A stretch of DNA of 9,231 nucleotides, from positions 1 to 9,231 of the forward strand of contig JAOZRY010000095.1 of the NCBI GenBank assembly GCA_029939965.1, written 5' to 3'. Source of the stretch: Bacteroidales bacterium (GTDB taxonomy: Bacteria > Bacteroidota > Bacteroidia > Bacteroidales > 4484-276). The notes under the pieces are model-generated. The model made no database searches and was not told where the DNA came from. It saw only the letters and a program-made list of their open reading frames with translations. Made by a program: the position numbers and the translations under genes. Below are positions 1-7,606 of the stretch, piece after piece; position 1 is the stretch's first letter, and the number at the start of each line of letters is the position of its first letter.

Positions 1-67
1 TATATCAGCGCATTAAGGCTTTTTTTGTCCAAATACCTGCTTTGGAGTTTAAAAATAAATTTTTTTT

Positions 68-108
68 CTCTGGTCGTTTTTGCTTCATTATCAAAATAAT
101 GACCAGAG
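68..108. repeat. Two overlapping, mutually exclusive inverted repeats
   Basis: CTCTGGTC (68-75) is perfectly complementary to GACCAGAG (101-108). Inside it, TCATTAT (85-91) pairs perfectly with ATAATGA (96-102) around a CAAA loop. The right arms share bases 101-102, so the two stems compete at their junction. The outer stem can be extended inward by one G.T and a few A.T pairs. This might be an operator or a terminator-like structure of an upstream transcript; nothing in the sequence decides between these. Confidence 0.6.
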
Positions 109-170
109 TGTTAATAATGATGCAATATATACTGATAATGAATTATTTATACAACAATAATTTATCTTTT

Positions 171-178
171 TATTTTTG
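171..178 (+). promoter_or_regulatory. Candidate -7 element for comEC
   Basis: TATTTTTG matches the Bacteroidota primary-sigma -7 consensus TAnnTTTG exactly. No convincing TTG/TTTG -33 element lies about 19-21 bases upstream. Transcription from here would give a leader of roughly 115-120 nt that contains the 12-bp inverted repeat at 241-285. In DNA this AT-rich an exact 8-mer can arise by chance, so the call is tentative. Confidence 0.35.
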
Positions 179-240
179 TAAAGTAGAATTAAAGGTTTAA
201 ATTAAAAAAAATAAGGTTTTCATACACACGCAAAATGTTC

Positions 241-285
241 ACCCTGTTAAATGTATTATCGTTTTGTGCTATTATTTAACAGGGT
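241..285. repeat. Perfect 12-bp inverted repeat in the comEC leader
   Basis: ACCCTGTTAAAT (241-252) and ATTTAACAGGGT (274-285) are exact reverse complements separated by 21 bases. After one mismatch (240/286) three more pairs form (237-239 with 287-289). The structure ends about 14-18 bases before the comEC ATG. In RNA it would be a stable leader hairpin next to the ribosome entry site; in DNA it could be a dimeric regulator site. Confidence 0.75.
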
Positions 286-302
286 AAACCGAAAAATGAA
301 AG

Positions 303-2477
303 ATGCCGAATTTTTTATACTTTTACAAAAAGTGTATAAATTCCTTGATTGTGCAAAGTTGGCATCCATACCCGTTTTTCAGGATTATTATTCCTTTTAC
401 AATTGGAATTCTATTGGCGATTTATGCCAATTTATCTTTTGTTCCTAACAAAACTGTTTTACTAATTATTACATCAGCATTACTTATTCCGATTGTTGCA
501 GGCTATTTTATTACTTCCTATATGTTTAGATGGATTGCAGGGGTTTTTATGTACATCTTTTTTGCTTCTGCAGGGTATAGCCTGGTGATTTTCCAAACTC
601 CAAAACTGGATCAGAATAATATTTCCAACATAGATTTGGATACAAATACCTTAATAATTAGAATAACGGAACCGATAACAGAAAAAGCAAATAGTTTAAA
701 AACAGTAGGAAAAGTTGAGTGGGTTTTGGAAGGGCTGGAGCAAAAGCCAATGTCGGGGAAAGTATTACTTTATTTTCAAACGGATAGCTTAGCTCACCAT
801 CTCAACTATGGAGATTATTTGATTGTTCATGCACAGGTTTCTGAGGTTTCATCTCCTGGCAATCCTCACCAGTTCGATTACAAAAAGTATTTATCAAATT
901 CTGGCATATATCACCAAGCATACCTTAAATCAGGTGAATGGATGAGTATTGGAAAAAGTAAAACAAATCCTGTTTTTCAATTTGCATATCTGGCACGCGA
1001 TAAAATGCTTGAGGTATTAAAAGAAAACGGATTAACAGGAGATGAATATGCAGTAATTTCTGCAATACTTCTTGGGTACGACGAACAACTGGATCATGAA
1101 CTTCGCGATAAATACGCAGGCGCAGGCGCACTTCATGTGCTTTGTGTTTCGGGTTTGCATGTGGGGATAATATTTATGCTTTTGAGTTTTATCCTGAAGG
1201 CATTAAACCGAAAAAAATCATTGAGAATCCTCAAAGTTTTTTTGCTTTTGGTAAGCATTTGGGCGTATGCTTTCATTACAGGTTTATCTCCATCCGTAAT
1301 GAGGGCAAGTATTATGTTCAGCCTTTTTGCATGGCGCGAATCGCGCAAAGAAAAGTCCAATCCTTATAATATTCTTGCAGCCTCGGCTTTTATTCTGCTT
1401 TCCATCGACCCTTATATGATTACAAAAATTGGATTTCAACTTTCTTATGCTGCGGTTCTGGCAATTATTTCACTCTTCAATCCCATTTATCGCTTGGTTT
1501 CTGTTAAAAATATTGTTCTTGATTATCTTTGGAAACTTACTGTTGTATCCTTTGCAGCACAAATTGGAACTTTTCCTTTTGCCATATTTTATTTCCATCA
1601 ATTCCCGGTTTATTTTTTCATTACTAATATTGTTGTTATTCCATTAGTCTGGCTAATTTTAAATACCGGAATTGCTGTTTTGGTTGCATCTGTTATCTCA
1701 AATGCATTATCGGCAAAACTTAGCATTTTATTGTATGCAATGCTTTTTGGTCTTAATGGTGCTGTTGATATAATAAATGATTTGCCCTTTGCAACAGTTA
1801 GAAATTTGGTGCTATACCTGCCACAAGTTGCTCTGATTTATTTTTTTATTGTATTATCCGGCAGGGCATTTTTACAACGGAATACCCGGCTGCTTTTATT
1901 GGCATTTTTGGTTCTAATAATCATTTCCGGAAGTTTTATTTTTCAGAAAATTCAAATTTTAAAACAGCAAAAAATTGTTGTTTATCAAATAAACAAGCAT
2001 TCGGCAGTGGATATAATTTTCGGTAATAATGCAGTTTGTGTTGCTGATTCTCTGTTGCCACTAAATAGCAGGAACATAGAATTTAATATTTCGGGAAACA
2101 GGGTTTGGTCGGGGGTTAATTCTGTAACTTCGGTTTATTTGCAAACCCAATTGTTTTCCGAAAGAAGTGGATTGCCTGATCATCTGCAAATTTTCAAACC
2201 CGGATTTTTGGCTTTCGCAAATAAGAGGTTAGCAATAATCGGGAGGGACTTTGAGAAATATCGCCCTGATGAACCATTAGAGGTTGATTTTGTAATTATT
2301 AGAGGTAATCCAAGATTGGAAATTTCGGAGCTACATTCTCAAATTGAATTTAAAAAATTGATTTTTGATGCATCAAACAATTATTGGAATATCAAAAAAT
2401 GGCGATCCTATTGCGACAGTGTTGGTATTATTTATCATGATGTAAAAAATGATGGGTTTTTTGAGGTTGATTTGTAA
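303..2477 (+). CDS. comEC: ComEC/Rec2-family DNA-uptake channel protein
   Basis: Inner-membrane protein of the family that carries single-stranded transforming DNA into the cytoplasm. Residues about 24-98 hold N-terminal membrane helices; about 100-215 form the soluble DUF4131/OB-like region, with PGNPHQFDYKKYL near 185-197. The Competence domain spans about 245-545, with the diagnostic HVLCVSGLHVG (278-288), GLSPSVMRA (327-335) and GFQLSYAAV (377-385) and many hydrophobic helices. The last 170 residues sit where longer ComECs carry a metallo-beta-lactamase-like nuclease, but no HxHxDH cluster is visible; only a DASNNYW stretch (689-695) recalls that fold. In-frame TGA at 297-299 limits the start to 303 or later. 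The ATG at 303 is the first candidate; TTG 345 and GTG 351 are alternatives that would still keep the first helix. It stands alone on its strand and converges on the next gene. Membership in the family is clear; an actual role in competence is inferred. Confidence 0.93.
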   Translation: MPNFLYFYKKCINSLIVQSWHPYPFFRIIIPFTIGILLAIYANLSFVPNKTVLLIITSALLIPIVAGYFITSYMFRWIAGVFMYIFFASAGYSLVIFQTPKLDQNNISNIDLDTNTLIIRITEPITEKANSLKTVGKVEWVLEGLEQKPMSGKVLLYFQTDSLAHHLNYGDYLIVHAQVSEVSSPGNPHQFDYKKYLSNSGIYHQAYLKSGEWMSIGKSKTNPVFQFAYLARDKMLEVLKENGLTGDEYAVISAILLGYDEQLDHELRDKYAGAGALHVLCVSGLHVGIIFMLLSFILKALNRKKSLRILKVFLLLVSIWAYAFITGLSPSVMRASIMFSLFAWRESRKEKSNPYNILAASAFILLSIDPYMITKIGFQLSYAAVLAIISLFNPIYRLVSVKNIVLDYLWKLTVVSFAAQIGTFPFAIFYFHQFPVYFFITNIVVIPLVWLILNTGIAVLVASVISNALSAKLSILLYAMLFGLNGAVDIINDLPFATVRNLVLYLPQVALIYFFIVLSGRAFLQRNTRLLLLAFLVLIIISGSFIFQKIQILKQQKIVVYQINKHSAVDIIFGNNAVCVADSLLPLNSRNIEFNISGNRVWSGVNSVTSVYLQTQLFSERSGLPDHLQIFKPGFLAFANKRLAIIGRDFEKYRPDEPLEVDFVIIRGNPRLEISELHSQIEFKKLIFDASNNYWNIKKWRSYCDSVGIIYHDVKNDGFFEVDL

Positions 2478-2492
2478 GGAACAGCTCCTAAA

Positions 2493-4427
2493 TTACTCAG
2501 AGTAAAATCTAACTTCAAGGTTATCAACAAAAATCAACTCTTTTCCGGGATTCCACGCATAGATATTTAGTTCATCGTTCAACGATTGAAATTCAGGAAT
2601 TGTTACTGATAAATATACTTTCCCCCATTTCTGTGATTGCACGAAATTTTGCATCTCAGATCCCCTCCAAAAATAAGTTTCCTTATCGCTTTTTAAAGTA
2701 AAAACAATTAAAGTATTTTTAAGCTCTCCGGGCGAAAATCCGGCAAGTTCAACCTCAACCCTGTCGAAATCCCCATTATTAATATTCCCCACCATTTGTT
2801 TGAAGCCGGGAGAAAACATTGTAATGCTATCCATTTGGAAAGAGTGTGGTGATGATAAAAAATTTATTGTGTCGATTTTTTTACCATACTGTTCTTTATA
2901 ATGGGGTTCATCAAAATCTCTTGAATAAACAAACACGGGTTTTTCTAATGCAATACACGAATCGGTAATTTTTTGGCCATACAAACTCACCTCCGATAAA
3001 CCGGCATAATTATACCGGCTTACAATGCACGGATATTTATCACGGATTAAAAGATCAATCTCTTTGGGCGACGGTTTTGTCCAGCCATAAATAAAATAAG
3101 GTGTTTGAACAGAGTCGATAATCCCAGACAATTTGAGCAAGTCGCTTTTTGTTGCACAATTATATTGTAAAAATCCAATGTCACGATCAAGTTGGTCGAG
3201 GTAGTAATGAATATAGTAAGGCCCATTTACAACAATCATATTTGAAATATTTTCTTTTCCGTATTTTTTATTCCATGCAGCAATATTTTCGGCAACTTTT
3301 TTAAATTCACCAAAGTGTTGTTTTTGGTAAAACTTATTAATAAAGCCTGTGCTTGTAATTCCAAAAGTGAGGATGAGAAATAGAGATAGAATTGAATAAT
3401 TTGTAATTTTTTGGTTTAAAAACGAAAAAATAAAAATCACCAATAATGGAAATGAAAAAAGGAGTATTGAATATTGGAGTATGGGGTTTCGCCATATAGA
3501 ATAAAAATATGCGATTAGAAACATTATTGCAAACAACGATATTGAAAGGGTATGGAATTTTGTGATTTTGGATTTGAACCTGATAATCGAAAAAATTAAA
3601 ATGGCAATCAGAATAATAATCAAAGCCATACTTTCATTAAAAGCATACCACAAATATTTAAGTATCCAATCGGGCTCGGGTGCTGCCAGCCAACCATCCG
3701 GCCCACCTACACCACCAATGCTAAACTGATGAAAAAATATTTGGATATGTGGCAGATAGAGCAAAAAAACCAGCACGGATGCAGCAAGATATTTCGGTAT
3801 GTTGAGCCGATGATAAAACAGGAATCCGGATAGCCCCGTTATTAGCATCAGCAGAAAGCTAATATGATGACTGTACAGGGCTAAAGCTGCCGAAAAAGCA
3901 AATGCCAGATAGTGCCATAATTTTCGGTGTGCGTCAAAAACAATTATGCTCCAATAGTATATTCCCATTACCGAAAACAGCATGCCGGGACTATAAGGTC
4001 TGGCAAGTTGGCTAAACAAAACCGGATACTCCAAAAACGCCATTACTGCTGCGGCAAACAGGCCTGTATTTATGCCAAACCAGCGTTTTCCGATAAGAAA
4101 TGTGTAGTAAACCGATAGTGTTCCGAATAGCACAAAAGGCAACCTTACAATCCAAACATCAAAACCAAATGAGTGCGTAATAAACCACAACAATGTTTGA
4201 ACACCCGCCGGGTGAAAATCGACAAGTACACCCAAGCGGATCATATCGGCAAAGCTATCAAACTGTAAGCGGTTTAAGGCACTGAGTTCATCGTTGCTCA
4301 ACGACCAATTATGGTAAGAATAAAAACGCATAACTGCTGCTACGATCATTATTACAGCAATCATTATTTTTTCCAATCCATGCGGATTAAACGAAAATAT
4401 TTTTTTATTCACCTTCAGGGTCTTCAA
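2493..4427 (-). CDS. GT-C glycosyltransferase, family 39-like, with C-terminal beta-sandwich-like domain
   Basis: Polytopic membrane protein resembling the PMT/ArnT-type GT-C enzymes, which transfer a sugar from a polyprenyl-phosphate carrier to an acceptor on the periplasmic side. After the first helix (about 20-36) comes a loop with SNDELSAL (44-51), giving the D-E pair (46-47) typical of the GT-C active site. DFHPAG (70-75) and LARPYSPG (141-148) match conserved family-39 segments. Roughly ten hydrophobic segments run to about residue 362. A soluble part follows, ending in a probable beta-sandwich (about 499-642) that closes on LIFVDNLEVRF. Start: no ATG precedes Met22, which lies inside the first helix. 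The frame opens after an in-frame TAA at 4451-4449. TTG at 4427 (23-base overlap with the upstream gene) or GTG at 4412 (8-base overlap, beginning MNKKIF) are the realistic choices. The overlap implies co-transcription with the preceding gene. Donor and acceptor sugars are unknown. Confidence 0.85.
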   Translation of the reverse strand: MKTLKVNKKIFSFNPHGLEKIMIAVIMIVAAVMRFYSYHNWSLSNDELSALNRLQFDSFADMIRLGVLVDFHPAGVQTLLWFITHSFGFDVWIVRLPFVLFGTLSVYYTFLIGKRWFGINTGLFAAAVMAFLEYPVLFSQLARPYSPGMLFSVMGIYYWSIIVFDAHRKLWHYLAFAFSAALALYSHHISFLLMLITGLSGFLFYHRLNIPKYLAASVLVFLLYLPHIQIFFHQFSIGGVGGPDGWLAAPEPDWILKYLWYAFNESMALIIILIAILIFSIIRFKSKITKFHTLSISLFAIMFLIAYFYSIWRNPILQYSILLFSFPLLVIFIFSFLNQKITNYSILSLFLILTFGITSTGFINKFYQKQHFGEFKKVAENIAAWNKKYGKENISNMIVVNGPYYIHYYLDQLDRDIGFLQYNCATKSDLLKLSGIIDSVQTPYFIYGWTKPSPKEIDLLIRDKYPCIVSRYNYAGLSEVSLYGQKITDSCIALEKPVFVYSRDFDEPHYKEQYGKKIDTINFLSSPHSFQMDSITMFSPGFKQMVGNINNGDFDRVEVELAGFSPGELKNTLIVFTLKSDKETYFWRGSEMQNFVQSQKWGKVYLSVTIPEFQSLNDELNIYAWNPGKELIFVDNLEVRFYSE

Positions 4428-6204
4428 AAAATGAAATAACTTGAACTTTTAGATTATCAACCAAAAAGAATTCATTCTGATTTTTGTTGAAAAAGAAAAC
4501 TCTAAGTTGATTGTTGTTAATTTTGGCTTTAGGTATTTCATGCGAAAACTCCATGTATGTCCATTTATTCTGCCTGTTAAATTCGTGGAGATATACAGGA
4601 TGATAATGGGTGATTTTCCCCTGGTTTTCAAGCTGTATAATAAGTTGAGCTCCTGAGTATTTCAGGTTAGAATAAACGAGTGCACTAACCACCACATGTA
4701 TAAAATCGGATGTAATAAGTGGTTTTGCATCCACCAGCAAACCTATACTGTAATCGTTAGGATGTCCTGCTCTCGAAGCAAAGTTCCCGTCATAAGCCAA
4801 AGAATCTGTTACCGAACCATAATTTTGCCAACCATAATTATTTTCAAAATCATTTTCAAAAACCCTGGACGATTTTTCTAATTCTTCAGGAAACCTTACC
4901 CTGGCAGTTGGAACTGTTCGTGCAAATGAATCGGTGTAAATATCAAAAGTAATTTCGCCCGGAGGGAAGATGTATTTGTAATGCTGATAAAATTGGAAGT
5001 TGTTTAAAGCCAACAAAAATATAAATATGATTGTAAACATTTTTTTAAGCCAAACCTTATCATGTATCAAAAGCAAAAAATAACCAAGTAGTATGGCGAT
5101 AATTGGATAAATATCGATAAATGTCCGGTTGCTGAAATTGGATGTGAATGTCCAGCAAAACCAGGATGATTGGGTGTAAATAAATAGGAGTAGAAATGTA
5201 AATGCCCACCAGAACTGAAACCTGTTTTTTCGGAAAAGCCAAATGAAGCCTCCAAGTGAAATAAAGGCTATGGGTGTATAAATAAACCAGCCTTTGTTAA
5301 AACCAAAGAGAATTTTAAAAAACCGGGGATTTAAAAAATCAAAACCATGTTCACCATACGAATACACAATCCAATGACCCGACTGCAAATACCAAAGCAG
5401 CCCCATTAAAAAAGGAAATAATCCTGTAAGTGCAAGTACGGGAATTGTAACTTTATAACTTGAAAAAGTATTTTTTAACAGCTTGATAAATCCTTGTCTG
5501 GAGCCGGCAATTAGCGGCACCAATAAAACTATTAATCCATTGGTGGGTCGGATGATTAAAATTAATCCAAAAAGCATGGCAGCCAATAATATCGGTTTCA
5601 GCCTAAAGTTTGTTGCAGCTTGCCAAACAAAAAACAGAAAAGCAGATACAACTGCGAAACTGTATATATGACTCATTGTCCCCTCTTTCAGGGTGTAGTA
5701 ATTTATATTGGTTCCCAGAGCTATAAGTATTAATATAATTGCAGTGTGGTTTTTCGAAAAAGAAAATGAGAGCAGTAGTTTTTGTAAAAATTTTAAACCT
5801 GCCCATAAGTAAAATATTGCCGCAAAGCCAAGTGCATATTGATAAATTATCGAATAGCCATCAGCCGGAAACCCCAATAGGATTGAGAGAAAATGTGCAA
5901 TAACGAAAAAAGGAAGGAATAAGAATGCCAGCCCGGGAAAGTACATGTTTACAATTTCGCCATCGAAACTTTGACGAAAATCTTTTATTTTGTTATGGTT
6001 ATAATATTTGGCTTCGTAATCTTCAATAAAGCTATAATCCAGATCATTATAAATAAAAATGGCTGTGAGGTATCCATAGTAACCTTTTCCATCGCTTATT
6101 AATACCCGATCGAATTGGCTGTTAGGATTTTTTACAAGAAAAAATAAAATCACATAAACAACCAAAATAATCTCAGGAGTATATTTTGCAAAAAGTGCTT
6201 TCAT
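4405..6204 (-). CDS. Polytopic membrane protein, probable GT-C-type glycosyltransferase, with C-terminal beta-sandwich-like domain
   Basis: I recognise the general GT-C-like layout but no named family. Residues about 10-24 form the first helix, followed by a loop with SDGKGYYGYL (37-46), whose Asp38 sits where GT-C enzymes carry a catalytic or metal-binding acid. Further helices fall at about 88-112, 120-145, 153-167, 178-197, 203-234, 252-272, 303-323, 331-346, 364-381 and 387-401. SNFSNRTFIDIYP (355-367) lies before a late helix. From about 447 the protein is soluble: it begins RVFENDFE and ends FFLVDNLKVQVIS, like a carbohydrate-binding-module beta-sandwich and like the C-terminus of the next gene. 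The start is ATG 6204, 36 bases after namZ; the end overlaps the downstream glycosyltransferase. It may be an enzyme or a non-catalytic partner; glycosyltransferase activity is inferred from topology and the acidic first loop. Confidence 0.75.
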   Translation of the reverse strand: MKALFAKYTPEIILVVYVILFFLVKNPNSQFDRVLISDGKGYYGYLTAIFIYNDLDYSFIEDYEAKYYNHNKIKDFRQSFDGEIVNMYFPGLAFLFLPFFVIAHFLSILLGFPADGYSIIYQYALGFAAIFYLWAGLKFLQKLLLSFSFSKNHTAIILILIALGTNINYYTLKEGTMSHIYSFAVVSAFLFFVWQAATNFRLKPILLAAMLFGLILIIRPTNGLIVLLVPLIAGSRQGFIKLLKNTFSSYKVTIPVLALTGLFPFLMGLLWYLQSGHWIVYSYGEHGFDFLNPRFFKILFGFNKGWFIYTPIAFISLGGFIWLFRKNRFQFWWAFTFLLLFIYTQSSWFCWTFTSNFSNRTFIDIYPIIAILLGYFLLLIHDKVWLKKMFTIIFIFLLALNNFQFYQHYKYIFPPGEITFDIYTDSFARTVPTARVRFPEELEKSSRVFENDFENNYGWQNYGSVTDSLAYDGNFASRAGHPNDYSIGLLVDAKPLITSDFIHVVVSALVYSNLKYSGAQLIIQLENQGKITHYHPVYLHEFNRQNKWTYMEFSHEIPKAKINNNQLRVFFFNKNQNEFFLVDNLKVQVISFFEDPEGE

Positions 6205-6240
6205 AGATAATTAATCCCCAATATTTTTTACCAACTTTCT

Positions 6241-7440
6241 TTATTCAAAATCGGGATAAAGCAAGTATTTTTTTCTAATCTTTTTAAACTGATTGAGTTT
6301 GGGTTGCCAGCTTTCGCGGATTTGTTCTTCTGACAAACCGCTTTCAATCTGATCTTTGAGCTGGCTTGTACCCGCCAGTTTTTTAAAATATGCATTAAAA
6401 AAATCTGTTTTATCTTTCAAATTCTCATAATAATATATCAGCCAGGCCAAGTTTATTTTGGTTGGATTGTTATCCATTTCCCTGGCATATCCAATTAAAT
6501 TTTGTCCGTTGCAGTGTACGCCCTCGTGCTTGGGATTTGTTGCTTTTCCCGGAATTGAACGTGGTACAAATATATAGCTTCCAGGCAAAAATTCAGGATG
6601 CCCCACTATTTGAAAAGGATAATCCGTACCTCTTCCAATACTTACATCGGTGCCTTCGAAAAGGCAAAGAGACGGGTACAGGTAAACTGCATATTTATTG
6701 GGCAGGTTGGGCGATGGTGGTACGGGTATCTCATAAAAATCGGAATGTGTGTAATTTGCAACCGGAATTATCGTAAGGTTGCAGGTTATACTGTCGGTTA
6801 ACCAATATTCACCATTCACCATTTTGGCATATTCACCAACGGTCATTCCATGAACAATGGGTATGGGGTGCATGCCCACAAACGATTTGTAATCTGGTTC
6901 GAGTATTGGCCCGTCCACATAAAAACCGTTTGGGTTGGGGCGGTCGAGTACGATTACCGGAATGTTGTTTTCTGCACAGGCCTCCATTACCAAAGTCATG
7001 GTATAGATGTAAGTATAAAAACGTGCACCCACATCCTGAATATCAAAAATCACAATATCAATATTTTCAAGATCCTCGGGCTGAGGTTTTTTGTGGCTAC
7101 CATAAAGCGAAATTATTGGCAATCCGGTTACCAGGTCAATTTTATCATCAACCTTTTGGCCTGCATCAGCCTTGCCACGAAAGCCATGCTCAGGCCCAAA
7201 AACTTTTATAACCTTAATGCCGGAGTCAATGAGGTTATCCACCAGATGCACATCTCCTACAAGTGAGGTGTGGTTTGCTACAACGGCCACATTTTTTCCT
7301 TCAAGTACCGGAAGGTACATTTCGCTTTGTTGCGCTCCGGTAATAATGGATGTTTTTTTTGATTGAGCTGTAAGGAAATTGGGGGAGAAACATAAAATCG
7401 AAATTATAAAACCAAGTGTAACAAATCTGTTCATTTTCAT
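6241..7440 (-). CDS. namZ: NamZ-type exo-beta-N-acetylmuramidase (DUF1343, GH171)
   Basis: Member of the DUF1343 family, whose characterised members (B. subtilis and Tannerella forsythia NamZ) release MurNAc from the non-reducing ends of peptidoglycan-derived chains. Residues 1-25 form a Sec signal peptide (hydrophobic FVTLGFIISILCF, cleavage likely after FLTA); Cys17 lacks a lipobox, so the product should be periplasmic or secreted. Conserved family segments are ANHTSLVG (55-62), VFGPEHGFRGKADAG (80-94, with the near-invariant Glu84), IFDIQDVGARFYTY (131-144), LDRPNPNG (165-172), VPPSPNLP (240-247) and FEGTDVSIGRGTDYPFQ (261-277). The length of 399 is normal and both ends look complete. ATG 7440 starts MKM; the ATG two codons later is equally possible. 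It is the first gene of a minus-strand unit with the two membrane proteins. The substrate is inferred from the family, not seen. Confidence 0.93.
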   Translation of the reverse strand: MKMNRFVTLGFIISILCFSPNFLTAQSKKTSIITGAQQSEMYLPVLEGKNVAVVANHTSLVGDVHLVDNLIDSGIKVIKVFGPEHGFRGKADAGQKVDDKIDLVTGLPIISLYGSHKKPQPEDLENIDIVIFDIQDVGARFYTYIYTMTLVMEACAENNIPVIVLDRPNPNGFYVDGPILEPDYKSFVGMHPIPIVHGMTVGEYAKMVNGEYWLTDSITCNLTIIPVANYTHSDFYEIPVPPSPNLPNKYAVYLYPSLCLFEGTDVSIGRGTDYPFQIVGHPEFLPGSYIFVPRSIPGKATNPKHEGVHCNGQNLIGYAREMDNNPTKINLAWLIYYYENLKDKTDFFNAYFKKLAGTSQLKDQIESGLSEEQIRESWQPKLNQFKKIRKKYLLYPDFE

Positions 7441-7457
7441 ATTGCTGATATTTTCTT

Positions 7458-7465
7458 CAAATTTA
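7458..7465 (-). promoter_or_regulatory. Candidate -7 element for namZ operon
   Basis: Read on the minus strand the bases are TAAATTTG, an exact TAnnTTTG match, placed about 18 bases before the namZ ATG. A good -33 element is missing at the expected spacing; the nearest TTTG on this strand (7500-7497) is about 31 bases upstream. No comparable element occurs in the 36 bases between namZ and the next gene, which fits a single transcript for all three minus-strand genes. Confidence 0.4.
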
Positions 7466-7606
7466 AAACTAAATTCGGTATTTTAATGTCTGTTCACAAA
7501 ACCTTGGCATTTGCCCATTTATTTCACAAATGTTTAAATCTTCGTTTCCGATGGTTTCGATTTGTATTGCAAAAATGCCTTCCCTAAAAACCATTTGCAC
7601 ATATTT

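Larger units (their letters stand above)
1..302. other. Non-coding region upstream of comEC
   Basis: No gene is supported here. Frames 1 and 3 of the plus strand stay open from the left edge to about 99 and 200, but the predicted residues are the F/I/N/K/Y mix expected from AT-rich DNA, so I do not call a gene tail. The stretch contains a 6-bp hairpin (TCCAAA 28-33 with TTTGGA 41-46), an overlapping pair of inverted repeats at 68-108, a TATTTTTG promoter-like element at 171-178, and a perfect 12-bp inverted repeat at 241-285 just before the comEC start. The 28-46 hairpin, followed by a T run at 60-67, could be the remains of a terminator for an upstream gene, but the stem is short and the T run is 13 bases away. 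Confidence 0.6.

Noticed and set aside
3..200. Plus-strand frame open from the left edge to TAA 198-200, possible tail of an upstream gene
   Set aside because: The residues reflect AT-rich non-coding DNA (many I, F, N, K, Y), inverted repeats and a promoter-like element lie within it, and no family is recognised.
251..448. 65-codon open frame starting at ATG 251
   Set aside because: It starts inside the leader inverted repeat, overlaps comEC in another frame for most of its length, and its product shows no domain or composition suggesting a real protein.
2477..2505. Possible bidirectional terminator between comEC and the convergent glycosyltransferase (AGGA/TCCT and TTACTC/GAGTAA dyads)
   Set aside because: The first stem is only 4 bp and the second has a one-base centre and covers the stop codon; neither is followed by a proper T run, so no terminator is called.
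6462..7266. Several plus-strand open frames of 64-138 codons opposite namZ
   Set aside because: They are antisense shadows of a clearly conserved gene; the namZ frame carries all family motifs.
7569..7597. TTG/TTTG as -33 element for the permease promoter
   Set aside because: The available candidates lie about 13 or about 41 bases from the -7 element, outside the usual spacing of about 19-21.
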